DNA from: GH45 sp965370965
Lineage (GTDB): Bacteria; Bacteroidota; Bacteroidia; Bacteroidales; SZUA-534
Direction of reading: 5' to 3'
DNA length: 21,060 bases
NCBI GenBank assembly: GCA_965370965.1
Contig: CBDUWQ010000050.1
Span: forward strand, 1 to 21,060
In this document: piece after piece, positions 8,703 through 17,297 of the stretch
Numbering within the stretch: position 1 is the first letter of the stretch
Layout: every line of letters starts with the position of its first letter
Notes under the pieces: generated by a model
The model's input: the letters and a program-made list of their open reading frames with translations, nothing else
Database searches by the model: none
What the model was told of the DNA's origin: nothing
Made by a program: the position numbers and the translations under genes

Positions 8703-8911
8703 CCTAAATATCTAAAATGGAATTGTAATAGATTTTCATTTTAGATTAAAATAATTTCTCAGCGCTCACTGCGCCCCCTACCTTAACGGTAGGCAGGTCT
8801 GCGGTTAAAAATAACAAACATAGAGCCTGTTTATCGAATATTATAGCTATTCAATAAAAAAACAGTAAATTAATTGGTCTTCATTTTATACCTAAATATT
8901 TAAAATGGAAT
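8703..8911. repeat. Two near-identical 21-base direct repeats, one forming a hairpin
   Basis: The unit cctaaatatYtaaaatggaat occurs at 8703-8723 and 8891-8911 with one mismatch (C or T). At the first copy, atctaaaatg (8710-8719) is repeated inverted as cattttagat (8737-8746), giving a 10-base stem. The overlapping sequence ggaaYtgtaatagatttt occurs at 8719-8736 and again at 9119-9136, so pieces of one repeat family are scattered over about 440 bases. Confidence 0.75.
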
Positions 8912-9030
8912 CATTATGAAGTTTCGTAGTGTGTATTAATGCTGCAAAGCACATCAAAAAGTTTTGCAAGCGGTAGCCATTGTTACAGCAATAAACTTTG
9001 AAGTGAGCATTTGTAGCAGTATTGTGCATG

Positions 9031-9140
9031 TTGGAACACCGCCATCCTTGGCGGTAAAATATTCAACACCTAATTATATTCCATATTTTTACCGGCTGGA
9101 AGCCGGCGGTCCAGTTTGGAACTGTAATAGATTTTTAGGT
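9031..9140. repeat. Palindromic intergenic repeat element
   Basis: Contains two GC-rich inverted repeats in otherwise AT-rich DNA: accgcca-tcct-tggcggt (9038-9055) and ccggct-gga-agccgg (9092-9106). The ggaactgtaatagatttt motif shared with 8719-8736 follows. The composition and paired palindromes look like dispersed REP/BIME-type intergenic repeats. No transposase is present in the window. Confidence 0.6.
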
Positions 9141-9163
9141 AAAATTAATAAAGCCCTACTTTT

Positions 9164-10537
9164 TTACTCCTGTAACGATGATTTATATTCTATTTTAATT
9201 ATCTCGTTTACGTCATTAAACTCAACAACAGCCCCATACTTATTACCAAAAGCCTCGCCACGCACAAACACCCAATTGTTATCCAATTTATAGTTTTTAA
9301 TGTATTTTCTGTTAAAAACATCAGGTGGGTATAAAGCATTTAGCGCCTTTTGAAATGTATCAGCATCTGATTTATCTGACAAATTAAACCCTGCTTTCAC
9401 AAATGGTGTTAATTGGGTATAATCCTTTAATTCTGTAAAGTTGCCATAATACTGAACAGCAATATGTGACAGCTTGTTATTTGAGTAAACTTGAAAAAAA
9501 AGTGCATTAAAAACCTGCTTCAATACATCTGAGTTTATTAATTCTTTATAATAGGTATCCGTTTTTTTAAGAAACTCTTTTAAGTTTGATATATCCTCAT
9601 CAGTAAAATTGTCGGGTACAGAGCTAAACGGTTCTGAATAATTATAAACCAAAATACTATTGCTTGACTGTGTAATCATATATGTTTTATTCACCAATAA
9701 TATTCCTGATAAAGAAAATACCTCGCCAAGTGACAATACTTGTTTTAGCCAATAAGGACGCATAACAATTTGGAAGTTATAAATTGGAAAACAATTGTAC
9801 CGTATTGCTTTAAGAATCCAGCCATAAGTACTATCCTCTAAAGTTATTGTTGGAATTTGTATATGTCTTTTATCAGAGTGAATTGTTACTTGCGGATTTA
9901 CATAACCAATTAAGTTTGAAAACTCATTTTTGCTGTTCATAAAATAAACCGGCACTTTATCATTTTTAAATTCTCTTACATTTAGCATTAAATATCCCTT
10001 TTGCTCAGGGGCAATACTCAAAAGTTGGTAATCGGTGTTTGGGTTTAGTTTTTTAAAATCGTTGGTTTTAAGGTTAAATAACCATGTTGGCTCGTTAAGT
10101 GTTGTTAAAACCAAATTGTTATTTACAATTCCTATTTTGTTGGGTACTTTGTAATTATAGTAAACCTTGCGAAGCAATTTTAACTTATTGCGCTTAATAT
10201 TAAAACCATAAACCGCATCAATATACCTTGCCCCTGTATCATCTACCTTTTTTTCGGTAATTAAATAAAGTATTTCCTTTTCAGGATGCTGTATTATCAA
10301 CTTTATCGGCTCTTCGGGCAAAACTGTTTTATACTCTTGTATCACTTTTCCGGTAGCAAAACTATAAGTATTAATTTGAGCTGTTTTATCATTCCAATGC
10401 ACACCAAAAAAGCTGTTACTATCATTGGCAAGGCAAACCGGGTACGTATTTTCAATCGAATAAAGCGCATAATTGGTTTGTGAAAATAATGACAAAGCAA
10501 TTGCAAAAGACAATAATAGAGTTGTTATACTTTTCAT
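9164..10537 (-). CDS. Exported protein of unknown function
   Basis: A 457-residue protein I do not recognise. The start at 10537 is preferred over an in-frame ATG at 10591 because MKSITTLLLSFAIALSLFSQ is then a signal peptide at the true N terminus. The leading 18 residues of the longer form are charged and would also cover the divergent promoter region. The first 300 residues alternate short hydrophobic strands and turns (for example APEQKGYLMLNV, NKTYMITQSSNSILVYNYS) in a way that suggests a beta-propeller; this is only a visual impression. The last 150 residues are more helical and end in a short beta segment. There is no lipobox and no T9SS sorting domain, so it is probably periplasmic. 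It is divergent from pnp and has no same-strand partner. Confidence 0.72.
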   Translation of the reverse strand: MKSITTLLLSFAIALSLFSQTNYALYSIENTYPVCLANDSNSFFGVHWNDKTAQINTYSFATGKVIQEYKTVLPEEPIKLIIQHPEKEILYLITEKKVDDTGARYIDAVYGFNIKRNKLKLLRKVYYNYKVPNKIGIVNNNLVLTTLNEPTWLFNLKTNDFKKLNPNTDYQLLSIAPEQKGYLMLNVREFKNDKVPVYFMNSKNEFSNLIGYVNPQVTIHSDKRHIQIPTITLEDSTYGWILKAIRYNCFPIYNFQIVMRPYWLKQVLSLGEVFSLSGILLVNKTYMITQSSNSILVYNYSEPFSSVPDNFTDEDISNLKEFLKKTDTYYKELINSDVLKQVFNALFFQVYSNNKLSHIAVQYYGNFTELKDYTQLTPFVKAGFNLSDKSDADTFQKALNALYPPDVFNRKYIKNYKLDNNWVFVRGEAFGNKYGAVVEFNDVNEIIKIEYKSSLQE

Positions 10538-10566
10538 AGTAAAAAATTTAATTATTCTGTAAGGTT

Positions 10567-10574
10567 CAAATTTA
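10567..10574 (-). promoter_or_regulatory. -7 promoter element for the exported-protein gene
   Basis: On the minus strand the sequence reads TAAATTTG, matching TAnnTTTG, 29 bases before the ATG at 10537. No clear TTTG is found 19 bases upstream, so the -33 half is weak. Its position supports the shorter start for the downstream gene. Confidence 0.5.
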
Positions 10575-10599
10575 TGATTTTTTTGATTCATTTAAAAAG

Positions 10600-10631
10600 G
10601 TTGTATGGTATAATAAATTCATGTATTTTTG
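10600..10631 (+). promoter_or_regulatory. Promoter of pnp
   Basis: GTTG (10600-10603), a 20-base spacer, then TATTTTTG (10624-10631), matching TAnnTTTG. Start of transcription would be near 10637, leaving an untranslated leader of about 70-75 bases before pnp. Confidence 0.65.
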
Positions 10632-10658
10632 CGCCGACAAAAAATAGTATAAAAATTA

Positions 10659-10693
10659 GGCTTGCTAAACAAAAAAAAGAAAACAGGCAAGCC
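10659..10693 (+). promoter_or_regulatory. Hairpin in the pnp leader
   Basis: Perfect 7-base inverted repeat ggcttgc (10659-10665) and gcaagcc (10687-10693) enclosing a 21-base, almost pure purine/A-rich loop, ending 17 bases before the pnp start. In E. coli the pnp leader hairpin is cut by RNase III and PNPase then represses its own mRNA. An analogous autoregulatory role here is inference. Confidence 0.45.
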
Positions 10694-10710
10694 GGAACGA
10701 AAACAAGAAA

Positions 10711-12831
10711 ATGAAAATTGTAAACAGAAGTATTGATCTTGGCGATGGCCGGATTATTGAAATTGAAACCGGGAAACTTGCCAAGCAGGCAGACGGTTCG
10801 GTAGTTGTAAAACAAGGCGACACCATGCTATTGGCAACAGTAGTATCAGCCAAAGAGGCTAAAAACGATGTTGATTTTATGCCATTATCGGTAGATTATA
10901 AAGAAAACTATGCCGCAGCAGGACGTTTCCCAGGTGGCTTTTTACGCCGCGAGGGACGGCCAAATGATTCTGAAATTTTAGTATCACGATTAATTGATAG
11001 GGCATTGCGTCCACTTTTTCCTGATGATTACCATGCCGATACATTTGTAAATGTAACGCTAATATCAGGAACCAAAGACACTAAACCCGATGCACTTGCC
11101 GGTTTGGCAGCATCAGCAGCACTTGCAGTTTCTGACATTCCGTTTAACGGACCAATATCAGAATGCCGTGTTGGAAGAGTTAACGGCGAATTTAAAGTAA
11201 ACCCCAGCACAGCTGAGCTTGAAGAAGCCGATATAGATATTATGGTTGCTGCAACCATTGATAATATTTTGATGGTTGAAGGTGAAATGAAAGAGGTTTC
11301 GGAAGCCGAAATGCTTGAAGCAATAAAAATTGCACACAAAATTATTAAAAAGCAATGTCAGGTTCAAATTGAAATGGCAGAAGAGGTTGGAAAAACAGTA
11401 AAACGCGAATACAACCACGAGAACAAAGACGAAGAGCTAAAGGATAAAATTTGGAAAGAGACCTACGACAAAGCTTATGCTGTAGCAGCAAAATGCAATG
11501 CAAACAAACACGAAAGATCTAACGATTTTGGTGCTGTTAAGGAAGAATTTTTAAAGCAGTACTCTGAAGAGCAGCTTGAAGAATTAGACCTTGCATTGGT
11601 AGGAAAATATTACCACGATGTTGAAAAAGAGGCTGTTCGTAATTTGGTTTTAAACGAGAGAAAACGTTTAGACGGAAGAAAAACAGATGAGATACGCCCA
11701 ATATGGAGCGAGGTTGATTACTTGCCATCGGCACACGGTTCGGCAATTTTTACACGCGGCGAAACTCAATCACTTACTACGGTAACCTTAGGTACAAAGC
11801 TCGATAATAAATTAATTGACGAGGTGCTGCGCCAAGGTAAAGACAACTTTTTATTGCACTATAACTTTCCACCATTTTCGACAGGCGATGCCCGCCCACA
11901 ACGCGGTACAGGCCGTCGCGAAATTGGTCACGGAAACCTTGCACACCGAGCACTAAAAAACATGCTGCCTACGGGTGATGACAATCCATACTCAATACGT
12001 ATAGTTTCCGATATTTTAGAATCAAACGGTTCATCGTCAATGGCTACCGTTTGTGCAGGTACTTTAGCCCTAATGGATGCAGGTATCCAAATTAAAAAAC
12101 CGGTAACAGGTATTGCTATGGGACTGATTACCAAAGATGATAATTACGCAATTTTAAGCGATATATTAGGTGATGAAGACCACCTTGGCGACATGGACTT
12201 TAAGGTAACAGGCACAAGAGATGGCATTACTGCTACCCAAATGGATATTAAGGTTGACGGACTTCCTTATGAGGTATTGGAACAAGCCCTTGAGCAAGCA
12301 AAAGTTGGTCGTTTACATATTTTAGATGAAATATCAAAAACCCTTGAAGCTCCAAGACCTGAGCTTAAACCATACGCACCAAGAGTAGTTAAACTAACAA
12401 TTCCGAAAGATACAATTGGCTCATTAATTGGTCCCGGCGGAAAAATTATTCAGGAGATACAAGCATCGACGGAAACAATTATTATTATTGAAGAGGTTGA
12501 TAATGTAGGCAAGGTTGAGGTTGTTGCAAGCAATAAAGATAATATTGAAGCTGCCTTAGCTCGTATTAAAGGTATTATTGCTGTACCCGAGGTTGGCGAA
12601 ATTTATAAAGGCAAGGTTAAGTCAATTGTGGCTTTTGGCGCCTTTATTGAAATACTACCCGGAAAAGACGGGTTGCTGCACATATCAGAAATTGAGTGGC
12701 GACGCATTGCAAAAGTAGAAGATGTATTAAAAGAGGGCGATATTGTTGAGGTTAAACTAATTGATGTTGACAAAACCGGTAAACTGAAATTATCGCGTAA
12801 AGCCTTATTGCCAAAACCCGATAGAAGGTAA
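10711..12831 (+). CDS. pnp: Polyribonucleotide nucleotidyltransferase (PNPase)
   Basis: A 706-residue phosphorolytic 3'-5' exoribonuclease that degrades RNA to nucleoside diphosphates; complete and of normal length. Domain order: first RNase PH-like domain with GRFPGGFLRREGRP (about 71-84), an all-helical linker (about 225-310), and a second RNase PH domain with GDARPQRGTGRREIGHGNLAHRAL. The active-site GDEDHLGDMD is at 487-496, with D488 and D494 equivalent to the catalytic aspartates of E. coli (D486, D492). Next are a KH domain (about 560-620, with IGSLIGPGGK) and an S1 domain (about 629-698). It ends soon after S1 without a long tail. It is monocistronic, with its own promoter and terminator. 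rpsO, its usual upstream neighbour, is absent here. Confidence 0.98.
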   Translation: MKIVNRSIDLGDGRIIEIETGKLAKQADGSVVVKQGDTMLLATVVSAKEAKNDVDFMPLSVDYKENYAAAGRFPGGFLRREGRPNDSEILVSRLIDRALRPLFPDDYHADTFVNVTLISGTKDTKPDALAGLAASAALAVSDIPFNGPISECRVGRVNGEFKVNPSTAELEEADIDIMVAATIDNILMVEGEMKEVSEAEMLEAIKIAHKIIKKQCQVQIEMAEEVGKTVKREYNHENKDEELKDKIWKETYDKAYAVAAKCNANKHERSNDFGAVKEEFLKQYSEEQLEELDLALVGKYYHDVEKEAVRNLVLNERKRLDGRKTDEIRPIWSEVDYLPSAHGSAIFTRGETQSLTTVTLGTKLDNKLIDEVLRQGKDNFLLHYNFPPFSTGDARPQRGTGRREIGHGNLAHRALKNMLPTGDDNPYSIRIVSDILESNGSSSMATVCAGTLALMDAGIQIKKPVTGIAMGLITKDDNYAILSDILGDEDHLGDMDFKVTGTRDGITATQMDIKVDGLPYEVLEQALEQAKVGRLHILDEISKTLEAPRPELKPYAPRVVKLTIPKDTIGSLIGPGGKIIQEIQASTETIIIIEEVDNVGKVEVVASNKDNIEAALARIKGIIAVPEVGEIYKGKVKSIVAFGAFIEILPGKDGLLHISEIEWRRIAKVEDVLKEGDIVEVKLIDVDKTGKLKLSRKALLPKPDRR

Positions 12832-12855
12832 AAAACAGGTTAAAATATATTGAAA

Positions 12856-12888
12856 GCTGCCCTAATTTATTGGGGCGGCTTTTTTTTT
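12856..12888 (+). terminator. Intrinsic terminator of pnp
   Basis: gctgccc (12856-12862) pairs, with one wobble, to ggggcggc (12872-12879) across a short A/T loop. A run of nine Ts follows, starting at 12880. It lies 25 bases after the pnp stop. Confidence 0.9.
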
Positions 12889-12950
12889 GACCTCCCATGA
12901 AATCTAAACAATATTTACACTTTTTTGTCAATTATAACATATAAAGTATC

Positions 12951-12981
12951 ATTGAAAATATTGTTGCATTTAGTACATTTG
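12951..12981 (+). promoter_or_regulatory. Promoter of the lamin-tail protein gene
   Basis: ATTG (12951-12954), exactly 19 bases, then TACATTTG (12974-12981), a good match to the Bacteroidota TTTG-N19-TAnnTTTG promoter. The start codon at 13021 is about 33 bases beyond the expected transcription start. Confidence 0.72.
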
Positions 12982-13020
12982 TATAGTTAAACATCATTAA
13001 TAAACTTAAAAATATAAATT

Positions 13021-14325
13021 ATGAAAAAACTACTACTATCAATTGCCGTAATTGTATTTGCTTTAAGCACTTTTGCACAAACCAATTTAATTATATCGGA
13101 ATATGTTGAGGGTTGGTCAACTAATAAAGCAATAGAACTTTATAACCCAACCAATACTGCTATTAACCTAAATGAGTATCGTTTAGTGCGCTATTCAAAT
13201 GGTGCCGATGTACCTCCTGCAGACGGTCAATGGACAATTGATTTGGATGATTTTTCATTAGAACCTTATAAATCATATGTTGTGGTACTTGACAAACGCG
13301 ACCCTGAAGGCACAGGACAAGAAGCACCTGTTTGGTCGCAATTACAACAAAGAGCCGATGTTTTTCTTTGCCCTGTATATGCTATTAGTAAAACCATGTA
13401 TTTTAATGGCGACGATGCCGTTGCCCTTGAAAAAACTGATGGAACATTAGTTGACCTTTTTGCCCGATGGGGAGCACCAAGACCTGCTGAGGCATCGGTT
13501 GGCGGTTCAACTTTAGTATTGCGTTGCTGGACTGATACATCTCCTTATTTTAGTGGAGAAGGTGTTGGTATAACTGCCGATCATACAATGATTAAAAAAC
13601 CTACAGTAAACAATGGTGTTACAACAAACCCCACCACATGGGATCCTCTTGCCGATTGGGATACTTTACCTGCTAATACATTCTCAAACTTAGGTTGGCA
13701 TTTTAGTGATGTTGCTCCTAACAATGAAACTCCTGTTTTTGAAAAAGATAAATATGCTTTTTCTGCTTACAGCAATTACGAAAATGGTAAATTAATAGGT
13801 ACAATAAAAGCAAACGATGCCGAAAGTGATGCCGTAAAATACTATATTGAATACGGTAATTTTATTTATATGGGCGAGGGTGATGATGCGGTAAGAATTG
13901 AACCCTTTGAATTAGGCAAAACCAATGGAGAACTTACACTCGTTGATAAAACAGGGCTTGATTCTACAGTATTAAAAATTTTCTACTTAAAAATTTTGGC
14001 TACCGATGGTTTTTCACAAACCAATGAGCTAACTGTTGAGGTATGGGTTGATAAAGAAGTTGGTATAAAAAAATCTATCCCTACACAAAGTGAAATGAGT
14101 TTATTTCCAAACCCCACGGTTAACAATGCTTTTAAAATAAATACAAATAAACCTGTACAAAAAGTAATAATTAGCAACTTAATAGGGCAAGAGGTATATT
14201 CCAATATATGTGGTTTAAAAAGAAACATAAGTATTAATATACCCGACTTACAAAAGGGCATTTATCTTGTTTCTGTTACCATGAATGATAATTCTGTTGT
14301 TACTCAAAAAGTATTCTTAAAATAA
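13021..14325 (+). CDS. Secreted lamin-tail-domain protein with T9SS sorting domain
   Basis: A 434-residue secreted protein. Signal peptide at 1-20 (MKKLLLSIAVIVFALSTFAQ). A lamin-tail (LTD) immunoglobulin-like domain follows directly, about 21-145, recognised from NLIISEYVEG and the IELYNPTNTAINLNEYRLVR pattern. A second beta-rich segment at about 235-345 (QTNELTVEVWVDKE) resembles a cadherin- or Ig-like module. The C-terminal part from about 358 is a type A T9SS sorting domain (LFPNP start, KGIYLVSV near the end), which directs export and surface attachment. No catalytic domain is visible. Bacterial LTDs often accompany extracellular nucleases and phosphatases, and here a secreted HKD protein is encoded two genes downstream. 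It has its own promoter. Confidence 0.88.
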   Translation: MKKLLLSIAVIVFALSTFAQTNLIISEYVEGWSTNKAIELYNPTNTAINLNEYRLVRYSNGADVPPADGQWTIDLDDFSLEPYKSYVVVLDKRDPEGTGQEAPVWSQLQQRADVFLCPVYAISKTMYFNGDDAVALEKTDGTLVDLFARWGAPRPAEASVGGSTLVLRCWTDTSPYFSGEGVGITADHTMIKKPTVNNGVTTNPTTWDPLADWDTLPANTFSNLGWHFSDVAPNNETPVFEKDKYAFSAYSNYENGKLIGTIKANDAESDAVKYYIEYGNFIYMGEGDDAVRIEPFELGKTNGELTLVDKTGLDSTVLKIFYLKILATDGFSQTNELTVEVWVDKEVGIKKSIPTQSEMSLFPNPTVNNAFKINTNKPVQKVIISNLIGQEVYSNICGLKRNISINIPDLQKGIYLVSVTMNDNSVVTQKVFLK

Positions 14326-14350
14326 AAGCAACTTTCAAATATGTCAAACT

Positions 14351-14379
14351 CTCAATACTTTACGGTATTGAGGGTTTTT
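14351..14379 (+). terminator. Intrinsic terminator or attenuator before the TonB-dependent receptor gene
   Basis: ctcaatac (14351-14358) and gtattgag (14365-14372) form an 8-base stem with a 6-base loop, followed by ggttttt. It lies 25 bases after the lamin-tail gene and only about 14 bases before the receptor start at 14393. Transcription reaching the receptor must read through it, since there is no room for a separate promoter after it. Confidence 0.8.
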
Positions 14380-14392
14380 AACCTATGACTAT

Positions 14393-17068
14393 ATGAGAAA
14401 AATATTACTCCTATCTGTCTTTATTTTAATTAGCATTGTTAGTGCGTTTGCACAACAATATACCATAAAAGGGCAAGTTACCGATGCATCAACAGGTGAA
14501 ACATTAATAGGTGTAAATATTTTGTTTAAAGAAGGGATTGGTGTTGTTACTGATTTTAATGGGAATTATTCGTTTAAATTAGAAAAAGGACAATATAATA
14601 TAATGGTATCGTATGTTGGATACAATAAGCTTACTAAAAAAATTACAGTAAACTCAGATGCCACATATTATTTTGCACTTGAATCAGTTGTTTTAGACGA
14701 AATTAGGATAGTTGCAGATGTGGCCATTGCCCGAAAAACACCCGTTGCATTTACAAATATTGAACCCAAGCAACTACAAGAGAATTTAGCATCGCAAGAT
14801 ATACCAATGATATTAAACTCTACTCCAGGGGTTTATGCTACGCAAGAAGGAGGAGGCGATGGTGATGCACAAGTAACCATACGTGGTTTTAGCTCAAGGA
14901 ATGTAGGTGTTTTGTTAGACGGAGTACCGGTAAACGATATGGAAAATGGGCATGTTTATTGGTCAAACTGGTTTGGCCTCGATTTGGTTACACGCTCAAT
15001 ACAAGTTCAACGCGGATTAGGTGCTTCAAAACTAGCTCTGCCATCGGTTGGTGGTACAATTAACATAATAACCAAAGGTTACGAAAATAAAAAAGGAGGT
15101 AGCCTAAAGCAAGAGGTTGGAAGTGCCGGCTATACGAGAACTACTGTGGGTTATAATACAGGCAAACTAAAAAACGACTGGAGCTTTTCTGTTGCAGGCT
15201 CATATAAACAGGGCAATGGTTGGGTTGACCAAACATGGACTAAAGGTTTTTTCTACTATTTTAAGGTTGATAAAAAAATTAAAAATCATTTGCTCTCTTT
15301 TTCAGCTTTTGGTGCTCCACAATCGCACGGGCAACGCTCTTATAAACTGCCAATTGCGGCATATGATACAGAGTATGCTAAAAACATTGGTGTAACACAG
15401 TCTGATATTGATTCTATTGCATATGCACCCCCCTTTAATCAAGGTATTAAATACAATCAACATTGGGGCTACTTGGCTGAAACAAGAGACAACCCAAATG
15501 CCAAAAGCGAACCATTTAACGAAAGAGTTAATAAATACCATAAGCCTCAATTTACCTTAAAAGACTCATGGAATGTGAATGACAAACTATTTATTTCAAA
15601 TATTCTGTATATGTCTATTGGCAGAGGGGGTGGTATAAGAGCAAAAAAAACACCTTCGGTAGGAGATGATGCACACATGAATTTTCAATCAATTTATGAT
15701 AGAAATGCTTTTGGTGAACCAAATCTAATTTATCATCCAACTGAAAAAATAGCCACAAATTATATGCGAAATCTACGGAATGAGCATATGTGGTATGGCT
15801 TAGTATCAACAACAAATTATAAGTTTAACTCGTTGCTAAACTTTTCAGGAGGACTTGATTTGCGAAGCTACAAAGGTTCTCATTATGAGGAAGTTTATAG
15901 CTTGCTTGGAGCTGATTACACACAACCCGATTACTATAATGCTGATAATGTTGATTGGACAATTGATTATCCGTTACAAAATTATAGGCTTAAAGAGGGC
16001 GATATAAATAATTTTCATAATGATGGTTTAGTTAATTGGGGAGGAATTTTTTTATTGGGAGAACTTGATTTAGGAAAATTCAACACCTTTTTAAATGTTA
16101 CATCATCAATAACAGGGTATAACCGTATTGACTATTTTTATGGAATTAAAAAATCGGTATTGCAAAAAGAGACAGGTTGGAGCTATTTTCCGGGTTATAC
16201 GGTAAAAACAGGGGCAAATTACCTCTTAACTGAAACACTAAATATTTTTGGAAACCTTGGATATTTGAATAAAGCCCCCCGATTTAAAAATGTTTACGAC
16301 TATTCAAATACCAAATGGGATGATATAATAAATGAAAATATTTTAGCCGCCGAAATAGGACTTGGTTATAAAAGCCCGTTTTTTAGCGCAAATATAAATT
16401 CATATTATACAGTATGGGATAACAAACCTTCTGAAAAAGCAGCAAAATATAAGGATCCTGTTGACCCTGATATTGAATACACTGCAAATATTAAAGGAAT
16501 GAATGCTCTTCATAAGGGCATTGAACTGGACTTTGTTTATAGAATTACTCGGCAAATTACTTTTCAGGGACTTGCATCAATAGGCGACTGGAAATGGACA
16601 AGCGACGATACTGTGTATTTTTATAATGATAATAATATACTGGTTGGACAAAAATATTTTAACGCAAAAGGTGTTCATGTTGGTAATTCTGCCCAAACAC
16701 AGTTTTCGGGCGAAATACGGTACGAACCAATTAAAGATTTATATTTTAAAGTAAGAGGCACTTATTTTGACCGCTACTATGCTGAATTTGATCCTTTTAC
16801 ATTAACCGATAATACCCCTGAAGATTCTTGGCAAATACCAAAGTATATGCTTTTTGATTTGCATGCCGGTTATAAGTTTACGGTATTTAAAAATATATTT
16901 CAGCTAAGGGCAAATATTTTAAATGCACTTAACAAAAAATATGTTGCAACAGCTCAAAATAACGACCAATTTAATGGTCAACCGTTTAATACAAACGATG
17001 CACGGTCGGCATCTGTATTTATGGGACTTGGCCGCCGGTATAACTTCTCACTACAATGGTTTTTTTAA
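14393..17068 (+). CDS. TonB-dependent outer-membrane receptor
   Basis: An 891-residue outer-membrane receptor for energised uptake. Signal peptide at 1-20. A carboxypeptidase-regulatory-like domain is at about 22-100 (IKGQVTDASTGETLIGVNI, VSYVGYNK). The plug domain is at about 115-235, with TIRGFSSRNVGVLLDGVPVND and the end motif VGGTINIITKG. A 22-strand barrel follows, ending in RRYNFSLQWFF with the C-terminal aromatic residue needed for barrel assembly. No SusD-like lipoprotein follows, so it is not a glycan SusCD pair. The substrate is unknown. Its position between two T9SS-secreted proteins, one nuclease-like, suggests uptake of a product they release. Confidence 0.94.
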   Translation: MRKILLLSVFILISIVSAFAQQYTIKGQVTDASTGETLIGVNILFKEGIGVVTDFNGNYSFKLEKGQYNIMVSYVGYNKLTKKITVNSDATYYFALESVVLDEIRIVADVAIARKTPVAFTNIEPKQLQENLASQDIPMILNSTPGVYATQEGGGDGDAQVTIRGFSSRNVGVLLDGVPVNDMENGHVYWSNWFGLDLVTRSIQVQRGLGASKLALPSVGGTINIITKGYENKKGGSLKQEVGSAGYTRTTVGYNTGKLKNDWSFSVAGSYKQGNGWVDQTWTKGFFYYFKVDKKIKNHLLSFSAFGAPQSHGQRSYKLPIAAYDTEYAKNIGVTQSDIDSIAYAPPFNQGIKYNQHWGYLAETRDNPNAKSEPFNERVNKYHKPQFTLKDSWNVNDKLFISNILYMSIGRGGGIRAKKTPSVGDDAHMNFQSIYDRNAFGEPNLIYHPTEKIATNYMRNLRNEHMWYGLVSTTNYKFNSLLNFSGGLDLRSYKGSHYEEVYSLLGADYTQPDYYNADNVDWTIDYPLQNYRLKEGDINNFHNDGLVNWGGIFLLGELDLGKFNTFLNVTSSITGYNRIDYFYGIKKSVLQKETGWSYFPGYTVKTGANYLLTETLNIFGNLGYLNKAPRFKNVYDYSNTKWDDIINENILAAEIGLGYKSPFFSANINSYYTVWDNKPSEKAAKYKDPVDPDIEYTANIKGMNALHKGIELDFVYRITRQITFQGLASIGDWKWTSDDTVYFYNDNNILVGQKYFNAKGVHVGNSAQTQFSGEIRYEPIKDLYFKVRGTYFDRYYAEFDPFTLTDNTPEDSWQIPKYMLFDLHAGYKFTVFKNIFQLRANILNALNKKYVATAQNNDQFNGQPFNTNDARSASVFMGLGRRYNFSLQWFF

Positions 17069-17297
17069 ATAAATTGATAAACAAAAATAGAGGTCTACAA
17101 TTAATTACTTATAAGAATAAATTGATATATCATTAAGGATGGCATTTTTAATCAAGTTCAAGAGACAGGTTGTAATCAGTTTATTAATAGAAGATTGAAA
17201 TAAGTTTTTATTTGAGTATCTCAAAACAAAAATACAGAAGTATTGTAAAAGAATAGTCTGCGCTTATCTGCGTAATTATTGTAATAAATTTTAAAGT

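Larger units (their letters stand above)
8664..9163. other. Non-coding region between converging genes, filled with short repeats
   Basis: This 500-base stretch separates the glycosyltransferase stop from the stop of the minus-strand exported-protein gene. It holds no credible gene: reading frames through it are composed of repeat sequence. Contents include the diverged direct repeats and palindromes listed separately, and a small hairpin ctacc-ttaac-ggtag at about 8779-8793. I see no clear intrinsic terminator with a T-run for the glycosyltransferase gene. Confidence 0.7.

Noticed and set aside
8964..9293. Plus-strand open frame of 109 codons
   Set aside because: It runs through palindromic repeats (the RLEAGGPVWN stretch is repeat-derived) and overlaps the C-terminal end of the minus-strand exported-protein gene. 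No gene-like composition or start context.
10600..10711. rpsO upstream of pnp
   Set aside because: The usual rpsO neighbour was looked for; the 173 bases upstream of pnp back to the divergent gene contain no S15-like frame.
14385..14396. Three-codon leader ORF (ATG ACT ATA TGA) overlapping the receptor start
   Set aside because: Too short to support; an ATGA overlap of this kind arises easily by chance in AT-rich DNA. Kept only as a note.
17069..17297. Possible promoter or small gene between the receptor and the HKD gene
   Set aside because: No convincing TAnnTTTG with spaced TTTG and no small frame with a start; only a short repeated tctgcg at about 17258-17273.
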